This document shows, piece after piece, positions 1 through 6,609 of a stretch of DNA of 16,842 nucleotides. Both the position numbers and the translations under genes were made by a program. The notes beneath the pieces are model-generated. The model was not told where the DNA came from. It did not search any database and saw only the letters and a list, made by a program, of their open reading frames with translations. Source of the stretch: Actinomycetes bacterium (lineage in GTDB: Bacteria; Actinomycetota; Acidimicrobiia; Acidimicrobiales; Microtrichaceae); the NCBI GenBank assembly GCA_023434535.1, contig JAEYSR010000042.1, positions 1 through 16,842 of the forward strand, read 5' to 3'. Within the stretch, counting starts at the first letter, position 1. Every line of letters starts with the position of its first letter.

Positions 1-662
1 GCCTCATCCACGTCTCCGAGCTGTCCTGGAAGCACGTCGACCACCCCGGTTCCGTCGTCTCCGTGGGTGACGAGGTCGAGGTCGAGGTCCTCGAGGTCGA
101 TCTGGACCGGGAGCGCATCTCCCTGTCGCTCAAGGCCACCCAGCAGGACCCGTGGCAGGAGTTCGCCTCCAACCACCAGGTCGGCGAGCTGGTCTACGGC
201 CGTGTCACCAAGCTGGTGCCCTTCGGCGCGTTCATCCAGGTGGGCGACGGCATCGAGGGCCTGGTCCACATCTCCGAGATGTCGGCGCACCACGTCGACC
301 TCCCCGAGCAGGTCGTCACCCCCGGCGAGGAGCTGTGGGTCAAGATCATCGACCTGGACCTCGACCGTCGCCGCATCAGCCTGTCGATCAAGCAGGCCGC
401 CGAGGGCGGCATCGTGGCCGCCGAGTACCAGGAGCACTTCGGCGAGCAGAACTACGACTCCGAGGGCAACTACATCGGCCAGCCGGTGGGCGAAGAGACC
501 ACCGAGGGCCAGGAGGCCTGGGAGCAGTACTACGCGGAGCAGGGCTTCGGCACGGCCGAGGCCGACGCCGAGGGTGCCGTCGAGGCAGCCGTCGAGGTCG
601 AGGCCGAGACTGCCGCAGCCGAGGACGGCCCGGTCGCCGCGGGAGCCGACGACGAGGCCTGA
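1..662 (+). CDS. rpsA: 30S ribosomal protein S1, C-terminal part (5' end cut by window)
   Basis: Ribosomal protein S1 binds mRNA on the 30S subunit and helps initiation. The reading frame is open from base 3, so the start lies outside the window. About 219 codons are visible: the end of one S1 RNA-binding repeat (LIHVSELSW, then ERISLSLK), a complete repeat (YGRVTKLVPFGAFIQV, GLVHISEM, RRRISLSIKQA), then an acidic, alanine/glutamate-rich tail containing YDSEGNYIGQP, a type of segment seen in actinobacterial S1. The repeated HISE and ISLS(I/L)K blocks are diagnostic of S1 repeats. The gene ends at a TGA followed by a pentanucleotide repeat and a strong hairpin, so it probably ends its own transcript. 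The identification is secure; only the N-terminal part is missing. Confidence 0.97.
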   Translation, partial: LIHVSELSWKHVDHPGSVVSVGDEVEVEVLEVDLDRERISLSLKATQQDPWQEFASNHQVGELVYGRVTKLVPFGAFIQVGDGIEGLVHISEMSAHHVDLPEQVVTPGEELWVKIIDLDLDRRRISLSIKQAAEGGIVAAEYQEHFGEQNYDSEGNYIGQPVGEETTEGQEAWEQYYAEQGFGTAEADAEGAVEAAVEVEAETAAAEDGPVAAGADDEA

Positions 663-690
663 CGGCCACAGGCGTCCGAGCGATCGGACG

Positions 691-715
691 AACTGAACTG
701 AACTGAACTGAACTG
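691..715. repeat. Five tandem copies of AACTG
   Basis: The five-base unit AACTG is repeated five times without mismatch, starting 29 bases after the rpsA stop and ending where the hairpin stem begins. A short tandem array like this can vary in copy number by slippage. It stands out as a relatively A/T-rich patch in GC-rich DNA. No function is evident. Confidence 0.9.
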
Positions 716-751
716 ACGCGGCACGGCCCCCGACAGGGGGTCGTTCCGCGT
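716..751 (+). terminator. Probable rpsA transcription terminator hairpin
   Basis: The arms 716-731 and 736-751 pair around a GACA loop: 14 Watson-Crick pairs, one G-T wobble and one C-T mismatch, closing with five consecutive C-G pairs next to the loop. There is no T-run after it, which is common for terminator-like hairpins in high-GC actinobacteria. Position (54 bases after the rpsA stop) and stability make it the likely end of the rpsA transcript; termination itself is inferred. Confidence 0.65.
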
Positions 752-836
752 TCCGGGACGGCTCGGCGCGCCCTTTCCGTCCGAGCGGTCCGCCCGCCTC
801 GGACGTCGTCGCGGGCCCTGGCGGGATCTCGGCCGA

Positions 837-855
837 CCGAACGGACATCGTTCGG
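837..855. promoter_or_regulatory. Perfect 7-bp inverted repeat upstream of the Tad promoter candidate
   Basis: CCGAACG and CGTTCGG form a perfect palindrome with a five-base spacer (GACAT), about 30 bases upstream of the proposed -35 element. The size and symmetry fit an operator for a dimeric regulator, but a chance palindrome cannot be excluded and no regulator gene lies nearby. Confidence 0.35.
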
Positions 856-886
856 GTCCTGCGACCTACGAAATGGTCCAAAAGGT

Positions 887-913
887 TCAGGCCGCCCCGC
901 TTTCGGCCGAGGG
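887..913 (+). promoter_or_regulatory. Candidate sigma28 (FliA/WhiG-type) promoter for the Tad operon
   Basis: TCAG at 887-890 is followed by exactly 15 bases and then GCCGAGGG at 906-913. The known sigma28 consensus is TAAA-N15-GCCGATAA, so spacing and the GCCGA core match while the ends of both boxes differ. An A-rich patch (879-883) lies just upstream. Transcription would begin near 920 and give a leader of about 105 bases before cpaB. The match is by eye only; a housekeeping promoter is not obvious elsewhere in the gap. Confidence 0.4.
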
Positions 914-944
914 AACTCCCAAGCGGATGCTGCGCCACCGGGGC

Positions 945-973
945 GCTGCTGTCGGGGCCCGCCCCGGAGCAGC
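945..973 (+). promoter_or_regulatory. Hairpin in the cpaB 5' leader
   Basis: An outer stem (945-950 with 968-973, six pairs) and an inner stem (953-957 with 962-966, five pairs, CCCG loop) are separated by a small internal loop. The structure would lie in the mRNA leader about 50 bases before the cpaB start. It could stabilise the message, act as an attenuator, or be part of a larger regulatory RNA. It does not resemble a riboswitch class that I can name. Confidence 0.4.
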
Positions 974-1024
974 TCCACGCCGCCGCACCCGAGCGTCATC
1001 CCTACGCCCACGGAGCGGAGACAA

Positions 1025-1906
1025 GTGAGTTCACGCAGAACGTTGATCCTCATCGGTGCGGTCGTCATCGGGGCGCTCGCCGCGTTCCTGACCCTCAGCT
1101 ACGTGCGAGGGGTCGAGAACCGATCCGACGAAGCGGCCCAGATGGTCGAGGTGGTCGTCGCCGCCGGTCCGGTCGCCAAGGGCTCGGGTGCCAGCGAGGC
1201 GATCGAGGCGCAGCAGCTGGTGATGGAGAAGCGTCGCCAGGACGAGCTGCCGGCGAACCCGGTGCGGCGCTTCGCCGACATCCAGGGCCAGGTCGCCGCC
1301 GTCGACCTCGGCGGCGGAGAGGTCATCACCGCCTCCATGTTCGTGTCACCGACGGCGCTGACGGGCTCCAAGTCCGCCAGCCTCGACAAGGGCAACGTCG
1401 CCATCACGATCACCGTCGACCAGGCCGCCGGCGTGGCCGGCCTCGTGCAGCCCGGCGACAACATCAACATCCTCGCCAACTACTGCAGCGTCGGCGCCCC
1501 GGCCGGTGGCGGCGAGGAGGGAGCCAGCGGATGCTCCCTCGCCCGCACCACCCCGGCCGGCAACGGCGCGGTGAGCCTGGGCCTGCCGTCGAGCTACCTC
1601 TTCCAGGGCGTCAAGGTCCTCGCGGTGGGGCAGTCGCTCGGCCAGCCCGTCTCGGCCGCGCCGGCCGCACCCGGTGCCGAGGCCACGGCGACCACCGCCC
1701 CGCCCGTCGCCTCGCCCCTGATCACCGTGCAGCTGCCGCCGCAGCAGGCCCAGCTCCTGTCGTCGCTCCGCGACGCCAGCCTGTACCTGACCCTCAACCG
1801 TCCCGACTACCAGCCCGTCCCGATCCCGTTCACCGATGCGCTCCCGGCGCTGCCCGGCGAGGCCGGCGTCTCGCCGTACGCAGGTCAGCCGGCGGCAGGA
1901 CAGTGA
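1025..1906 (+). CDS. cpaB: Tad/Flp pilus assembly protein CpaB (RcpC)
   Basis: CpaB/RcpC is a membrane-anchored periplasmic or cell-surface component of Tad pilus systems. The 293-residue product has one N-terminal membrane anchor (about residues 7-27), then an SAF-type domain (about 41-105, with VVVAAGPVAKG and the GEVITASMF motif at its end), then the RcpC/CpaB domain with DKGNVAITITVDQ and the LVQPGDNINIL motif. An alanine/proline-rich insertion (about residues 207-232) interrupts the C-terminal domain before the SPLITVQLPP strand. The GTG start is chosen because GGAG motifs lie just upstream and because the membrane anchor follows at once. It is the first gene of the operon and its TGA overlaps the next GTG. 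The family assignment is firm; the exact position of the protein in an actinobacterial envelope is not known from sequence. Confidence 0.9.
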   Translation: MSSRRTLILIGAVVIGALAAFLTLSYVRGVENRSDEAAQMVEVVVAAGPVAKGSGASEAIEAQQLVMEKRRQDELPANPVRRFADIQGQVAAVDLGGGEVITASMFVSPTALTGSKSASLDKGNVAITITVDQAAGVAGLVQPGDNINILANYCSVGAPAGGGEEGASGCSLARTTPAGNGAVSLGLPSSYLFQGVKVLAVGQSLGQPVSAAPAAPGAEATATTAPPVASPLITVQLPPQQAQLLSSLRDASLYLTLNRPDYQPVPIPFTDALPALPGEAGVSPYAGQPAAGQ

Positions 1907-3138
1907 CCGACTTCGCCGTGACCTCCGAGGCTCCGCAACCCACCATCCGGGTGTCGGTCGCGGTCGTCGAGTCCCACGTCCCGACGCGAGAGCGGATCAT
2001 GGGTCTGCTCGGCGACGGCGTCACGCCGTTCAGCACGGTCGAGGAGCTGTCGTCCCGCCTCACCGGTGCCGTCCCCGTCGTCGCCGTGCTCGGCCCGTCG
2101 TGCAGCGACGAGACCACCCTGGCCGTCAGCGAGCAGGTCCAGCGCGAGTACCCGCTGATGGCGACGATCCTGGTCGTCGACGAGCTCAGCACCCAGCTGC
2201 TCCAGACGGCGCTCCGTGCCGGCGTGCGTGACGTCCTCGCCCTGAGCGGCGAGTCCGGCGCTCTGGCCCAGGCCGTCCAGCGGGTGGCCATCTCGCTCGA
2301 CCAGGCGCCCCGCAGCGCCTCGATGCCGGTGCCGTCGGTGCCGGTGCCCGAGGACGTCGAGGTCCTGCCCACCGTGGACGGACAGGTCATCACCGTGTTC
2401 TCCACCAAGGGCGGCGCCGGCAAGTCCATGCTCGCCACCTCCCTGGCCGTGGAGCTGGCCCGCCGGTCCGACCAGCCGGTCTGCCTGGTCGACGCGGACC
2501 TGCAGTTCGGCGACGTGGCGGTCATGCTCAAGCTGACGCCGCACCACACGATCGTCGACGCCGTCTCGGTCCTCGACCGGATGGACCCGCCGCTCCTCGA
2601 GAGCCTCCTCGTCACGCACGAGCCGTCCGGACTCCGGGTCATGCCGGCACCGCTGGAGCCGGCCTTCGCCGACCAGGTGGGCGCCAGCGAGATGGTCGCC
2701 ATCGTCGAGATGCTGCGGTCGTTCTGCAGCTACGTGATCGTGGACACGCCGGCCTACTTCAACGACGTGGTGCTCGGTCTGGTCGAAGCGTCGGACCGGG
2801 TGCTCCTGGTCGCCGGGATGGACATCCCGAACATCAAGAACGTGAAGATCGGCCTGCAGACGCTCCGGCTGCTCAACACTCCCATGGAGAAGCTGCTGCT
2901 GGTCCTCAACCGGGCCAACAGCAAGGTGAAGCTCGACGTCGGCGAGGTGGAGCGCACGCTCCAGGTCAAGGCCGACGTGCTGATCCCCAGCGACATCTGC
3001 GTCCCCCAGGCTGTGAACAAGGGCGAACCGGTCGTCATGCACGCACCGAAGTCGTCGGTGACCCGGGCGATCCAGCAGCTGGCCGACCAGTTCGTGCCGG
3101 CCGAGGCCACCGCCGGTCGTCGTCGCCGCTCGGGCTGA
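1903..3138 (+). CDS. tadZ: Tad pilus localisation ATPase TadZ/CpaE (MinD-like, degenerate receiver domain)
   Basis: TadZ/CpaE proteins place the Tad machine at the cell pole and belong to the ParA/MinD group. The 411-residue product starts at a GTG that overlaps the cpaB stop (GTGA). Residues about 10-140 look like an atypical receiver domain: the acidic pocket is replaced by VVES, and the usual phospho-aspartate position falls in VVAVLGP, so phosphorylation is unlikely. Residues from about 163 form the ATPase, with deviant Walker A KGGAGKS (169-175), DADLQFGD (from 197) and YVIVDTPAYF as the Walker B region. C-terminal residues are basic (RRRRSG). An open frame runs upstream through cpaB in this phase, but it has no family similarity and the start at the overlap gives the normal length. 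Function assigned from family and operon context. Confidence 0.88.
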   Translation: MTDFAVTSEAPQPTIRVSVAVVESHVPTRERIMGLLGDGVTPFSTVEELSSRLTGAVPVVAVLGPSCSDETTLAVSEQVQREYPLMATILVVDELSTQLLQTALRAGVRDVLALSGESGALAQAVQRVAISLDQAPRSASMPVPSVPVPEDVEVLPTVDGQVITVFSTKGGAGKSMLATSLAVELARRSDQPVCLVDADLQFGDVAVMLKLTPHHTIVDAVSVLDRMDPPLLESLLVTHEPSGLRVMPAPLEPAFADQVGASEMVAIVEMLRSFCSYVIVDTPAYFNDVVLGLVEASDRVLLVAGMDIPNIKNVKIGLQTLRLLNTPMEKLLLVLNRANSKVKLDVGEVERTLQVKADVLIPSDICVPQAVNKGEPVVMHAPKSSVTRAIQQLADQFVPAEATAGRRRRSG

Positions 3139-3144
3139 CGCGAC

Positions 3145-3180
3145 GAGCCAGCAGACCAGCCGAGCCAGCAGCAGACCAGC
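3145..3180. repeat. Imperfect direct repeat GAGCCAGCAG(CAG)ACCAGC
   Basis: Between tadZ and tadA, GAGCCAGCAGACCAGC (3145-3160) is repeated at 3162-3180 with an extra CAG. The repeat sits directly before the tadA ribosome binding site (GAGGGA, 3191-3196) and is purine-rich. It may be a slippage product; no role is evident. Confidence 0.75.
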
Positions 3181-3204
3181 AGAGCGAGACGAGGGAGTCA
3201 CACG

Positions 3205-4680
3205 GTGTCCCTGTACCAGCGGATCAACGAGCAGCAGGGCGGCCAGCCCGGCCAGCCCAGGCAACCGGGTCAGCCCGGTCAGCCGGGCGCGGGGCAGCCT
3301 CCGTCCGCATCCGGTCCGGGCGACGGCTCCGGTGGCCCCCCGGCCCGACCTGCGGCGCAGCCGGCGCAGGCGCCGCGCCGCGACCCCGCCCTCAACGAGC
3401 TCCGCCACCGGATCCACCAGCAGCTCATCGACGAGCTCGGTCCGATCCTGTTCGACCGTCGCCTCTCGGAGCAGGACCTCCGCCGCCGGGTCCACGAGCA
3501 GCTCCACGCCGCCATCGCCGCCGAGCGCGCGCCGCTCTCCGCCGCCGACAAGGCGCAGCTGATCCAGGACGTCAGCGACGACATCCTCGGCTACGGCCCC
3601 ATCGACAAGCTCCTGCGTGACGAGGACGTCACCGAGGTCATGGTCAACGGACCGGACCTGGTCTTCGTCGAGCGCAGCGGCAAGCTCACCAAGGACGAGT
3701 CGATCCGCTTCATCGACTCGGACCACGTCCGGCGCGTCATCGACAAGATCGTCTCCGAGGTCGGTCGACGCATCGACGAGTCCACGCCGATGGTCGACGC
3801 CCGCCTCCCCGACGGCTCCCGAGTCAACGCGGTGATCTCCCCGCTGTCGATCGGCGGCCCGTTCCTCACCATCCGGAAGTTCGCCGCCGACCCGCTCCAG
3901 ATCGACGACCTGATCCGCTTCGGCTCGGTCAACGCCCACGCCGCCCGCTTCCTGCAGGCGTGCATCGTCGGCAAGCTCAACGTGATCGTCGCCGGCGGTA
4001 CCGGCACCGGCAAGACGACCATGCTCAACGTCCTCTCGTCGTTCATCCCGGAGGACGAGCGGATCGTCACCGTGGAGGACGCCAAGGAGCTCCAGCTCCA
4101 CCAGGAGCACGTGCTCTGCATGGAGTCCCGCCCGCCGAACGTCGAGGGTCGCGGCGAGGTCACGATCCGCGACCTCGTCAAGAACTGTCTCCGCATGCGC
4201 CCCGACCGCATCGTGGTCGGGGAGTGCCGCTCCGGCGAGGCGCTCGACATGCTCCAGGCCATGAACACGGGTCACGACGGCTCGCTGACCACGGTCCACG
4301 CCAACAGCCCCCGCGACACGCTCGCCCGTCTGGAGACCCTGGTCCTGATGGCCGGGTTCGACCTGCCGGTCCGGGCGATCCGTGAGCAGATGGCCTCGGC
4401 CATCGACGTGATCGTGCAGCTCTCCCGCCTGCGGGACGGCAGCCGACGCGTCACCCACATCACCGAGGTCCAGGGCATGGAGGGCGACGTCATCACCCTC
4501 CAGGACGTGTTCCTGTTCGACTTCGGTGCCGGCGTCGACGAGAACGGCCGCTACCGGGGTCAGCTCCAGGCGACCGGCGTGCGACCGAAGTTCGCCGAGA
4601 AGCTGGCGGACCAGGGCATCCGCCTCGGCCCCGAGGTCTTCTCCCGCGACGGCGGTCGCAAGGCGGTGACCGGACGGTGA
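3205..4680 (+). CDS. tadA: Tad pilus assembly ATPase TadA/CpaF
   Basis: TadA/CpaF is the cytoplasmic hexameric ATPase of the type II/IV secretion superfamily that powers Flp pilus extension, working with TadB and TadC. The 491-residue protein has a disordered Q/G/P-rich N-terminus with repeated GQP units (about residues 11-34), an all-helical N-terminal region with RHRIHQQLIDELGP and DDILGYGPIDKLLRDEDVTEVMVNGPD (two parts of the family's N-terminal domain), Walker A GGTGTGKTT (264-272, lysine 270), the His-box/Asp-box area, and the Walker B region IVVGECRSGE (glutamate 340) followed by GSLTTVHANSP. GTG start preceded by GAGGGA at eight-base spacing. The stop overlaps the tadB start. Identification is very secure. 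Confidence 0.96.
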   Translation: MSLYQRINEQQGGQPGQPRQPGQPGQPGAGQPPSASGPGDGSGGPPARPAAQPAQAPRRDPALNELRHRIHQQLIDELGPILFDRRLSEQDLRRRVHEQLHAAIAAERAPLSAADKAQLIQDVSDDILGYGPIDKLLRDEDVTEVMVNGPDLVFVERSGKLTKDESIRFIDSDHVRRVIDKIVSEVGRRIDESTPMVDARLPDGSRVNAVISPLSIGGPFLTIRKFAADPLQIDDLIRFGSVNAHAARFLQACIVGKLNVIVAGGTGTGKTTMLNVLSSFIPEDERIVTVEDAKELQLHQEHVLCMESRPPNVEGRGEVTIRDLVKNCLRMRPDRIVVGECRSGEALDMLQAMNTGHDGSLTTVHANSPRDTLARLETLVLMAGFDLPVRAIREQMASAIDVIVQLSRLRDGSRRVTHITEVQGMEGDVITLQDVFLFDFGAGVDENGRYRGQLQATGVRPKFAEKLADQGIRLGPEVFSRDGGRKAVTGR

Positions 4681-6605
4681 TGCGCCGCAAGGGCGTCGCC
4701 CTGCTCCTGGGGCTGGCTGCGGCCGCGTGCCTGGTCGGTCTCGTCGGCGTGGTCACCCCTGCCGGCGCCGCCGACGACCCCGTGCCCACCCTGACGGTGC
4801 AGAGCGTGAACGCCCGCGGCTCGGAGGTCAACGCCTCCGGAAACCTCGTGGGCGTCGACGCCTCCCAGCTCGCTGCGACCGTGAACGGCAAGAAGGTCGA
4901 CACCACGGTGGTGTCGGGCCCGGACGTCCCGCTGGACGCCGTCGTGGTCCTCGACAACTCCGCCGCCCTCGGCAACGCCACAGTGCAGCTGGCCAAGCAG
5001 GCCCTCGAACCGCTGCTCCCCGGCAAGGGGATCACCCGGTCGCTGGCTCTCGTCACGACCGGCGGCGGGGCCGCGGTCGACATCGGCGCGACCACGTCGG
5101 CCGAGGAGTTCCAGGCCGCGCTCGACGAGGTCGAGCCGTCGGGATCCTCGCTCACCTGGGACGGGCTGGTCCGGGGAGCGGACCTGCTGAGCGAGGGGGA
5201 CCTCGCCCAGCGGAGCATCATCCTGTTCGCCGCCTCGCCCCCGGTCGCCGGTACGGCGACCGCAGCGACGGCCCAGGGCGCCCTCGCCCAGGCCGGCGCC
5301 CAGCTCAACGCGGTGGCCATCCCCCGGGGCGCGGATCTCGAGGCGATCGACAACATGGTCTCCAGCCTCGGCGGGTCCGTCACGATCTCCCCGGACGAGA
5401 ACGGGCTGGCCGCCGCGTTCGGCACGCTGGCGAGCCAGCTGCAGGGCCGGTTCGTCATGAGCTTCCCGGCGACCGGCGGGACCGACACCGCCACCCTCAC
5501 GGTCACCGCTGGCGACCTGGCCACCACCGTCGCCTACGTGCCGGGGACCACCCGCCACGGCGCCGCCAACCTGGCTCCGGCGGTGGCGCAGAGCCCGTCG
5601 ATCGTCGAGCGCGTGCTCGGCAACCCGCTCGGCCTCATCCTGGTCGTGCTGATCGGCTTCGCCGCCGTCGCCCTGTTCGTGTGGACGCTCCTCACCATGG
5701 TGATGCCCGGTTCGAACACGCTGAACCGCCGTCTCGAGGCCTACGAGGACCCGTACGGGGAGACCGCGGCCGAGGAGGACCCGTCCGACGGGTCCCACAC
5801 GACGGTCCCGATCATCCAGAGAGCCGTCGAGTTCACCGGCGACGTGGCCGAGCGCCGCGGCGTCCTCGAGAAGCTCGAGGGGGATCTGGAGCGGGCCAAC
5901 CTGCCGCTGCGCGGCGCCGAGGCGCTGTTCTTCCTCACGGTGGGCGTCGGCCTCATCTCGCTCCTCACCTTCGCCCTCACCCGCAGCCTCATCCCGACGC
6001 TCATCGTCGCGGCCCTGGCGTTCTTCGTGCCCCGGGCCGCGCTGAGCATCGCCGTCCGGCGCCGCTGCCGGGCCTTCGAGCGACAGCTGCCCGACACCCT
6101 GACGCTGATGGCCGGCACGCTGCGCGCCGGCTACTCGATCGGCCAGGGCTTCGAGGCCGTCTCCACGGAGATCGCGGATCCGATGGGACGGGAGCTGCGC
6201 CGGGTCGTCACCGAGACCCGCCTCGGCCGGCCGCTCGACGAGTCCCTCGAGGCGGTCGCCGACCGGATGAAGAGCGACGACTTCAGCTGGGCCGTCATGG
6301 CCATCCGCATCCAGCGAGAGGTCGGCGGCAACCTGGCCGAGCTGCTCGTGACGGTCGCCGACACCATGACCCAGCGCGAGAGGCTCCGTCGCGACGTCGC
6401 CACGCTGACGGCGGAGGGCCGGATGAGCGCGATCGTGCTCGGCTTCCTGCCGCCCGCCCTCGGCCTGGTGATGTGGGCCATCAACCCGGGCTACATGTCC
6501 ACCCTGTTCACCCCCGGGCTGGGGTACATCCTGCTCGGTCTGGGCGTCGTCTCGATGTTGATCGGGTTCGCCTGGATGAAGAAGATCATCACGATCGAGG
6601 TCTGA
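4680..6605 (+). CDS. tadB: TadB-type pilus platform protein with N-terminal secreted VWA-like domain
   Basis: TadB is an inner-membrane platform protein of Tad pili (T2SSF fold) that couples the TadA motor to pilin assembly. This 641-residue product is about twice the usual length. It begins with a signal-peptide-like segment (residues 1-30, ending PAGA/AD), followed by an extracytoplasmic region (about 31-310) with a von Willebrand factor A-like pattern: LDAVVVLDNSAAL (MIDAS-like D92, S94, with alanine at position 96 instead of serine), ITRSLALVTTG, and RSIILFAAS. A membrane segment follows at about 315-340, then a linker, a double hydrophobic stretch at about 417-455, the T2SSF domain (about 465-570, RQLPDTLTLMAGTLRAGYS, GGNLAELL) and two C-terminal membrane segments. 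ATG at 4680 overlaps the tadA TGA; an in-frame GTG three bases upstream is the alternative. The C-terminal part is certain TadB; the VWA assignment is by pattern. Confidence 0.88.
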   Translation: MRRKGVALLLGLAAAACLVGLVGVVTPAGAADDPVPTLTVQSVNARGSEVNASGNLVGVDASQLAATVNGKKVDTTVVSGPDVPLDAVVVLDNSAALGNATVQLAKQALEPLLPGKGITRSLALVTTGGGAAVDIGATTSAEEFQAALDEVEPSGSSLTWDGLVRGADLLSEGDLAQRSIILFAASPPVAGTATAATAQGALAQAGAQLNAVAIPRGADLEAIDNMVSSLGGSVTISPDENGLAAAFGTLASQLQGRFVMSFPATGGTDTATLTVTAGDLATTVAYVPGTTRHGAANLAPAVAQSPSIVERVLGNPLGLILVVLIGFAAVALFVWTLLTMVMPGSNTLNRRLEAYEDPYGETAAEEDPSDGSHTTVPIIQRAVEFTGDVAERRGVLEKLEGDLERANLPLRGAEALFFLTVGVGLISLLTFALTRSLIPTLIVAALAFFVPRAALSIAVRRRCRAFERQLPDTLTLMAGTLRAGYSIGQGFEAVSTEIADPMGRELRRVVTETRLGRPLDESLEAVADRMKSDDFSWAVMAIRIQREVGGNLAELLVTVADTMTQRERLRRDVATLTAEGRMSAIVLGFLPPALGLVMWAINPGYMSTLFTPGLGYILLGLGVVSMLIGFAWMKKIITIEV

Positions 6606-6609
6606 CGAG

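Larger units (their letters stand above)
663..1024. other. Gene-free leader between rpsA and cpaB
   Basis: This 362-base gap contains the AACTG array, the rpsA terminator hairpin, a palindrome, the promoter candidate and the leader hairpin listed separately. I see no plausible small gene in it: short open frames on either strand lack a ribosome binding site or recognisable protein features. A purine-rich GGAGCGGAG at 1012-1020 is the cpaB ribosome binding site. Confidence 0.7.

Noticed and set aside
860..980. A c-di-GMP riboswitch (GEMM-I) or ydaO-type riboswitch before cpaB
   Set aside because: I looked for the conserved motifs of these classes and found none; only a simple hairpin is present.
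388..1068. A minus-strand open frame of 226 codons across the rpsA-cpaB gap
   Set aside because: The product is arginine/proline-rich low complexity, overlaps rpsA and the terminator hairpin, and shows no domain.
1531..1902. An upstream extension of the tadZ frame inside cpaB
   Set aside because: The extra 124 residues are arginine/proline-rich shadow sequence of cpaB; the GTG at 1903 gives normal TadZ length and a standard stop-start overlap.
1885..4458. A minus-strand open frame of 857 codons opposite tadZ and tadA
   Set aside because: It lies opposite two well-supported ATPase genes and has the His/Asp/Leu/Val-biased composition of an antisense shadow, with no family motifs.
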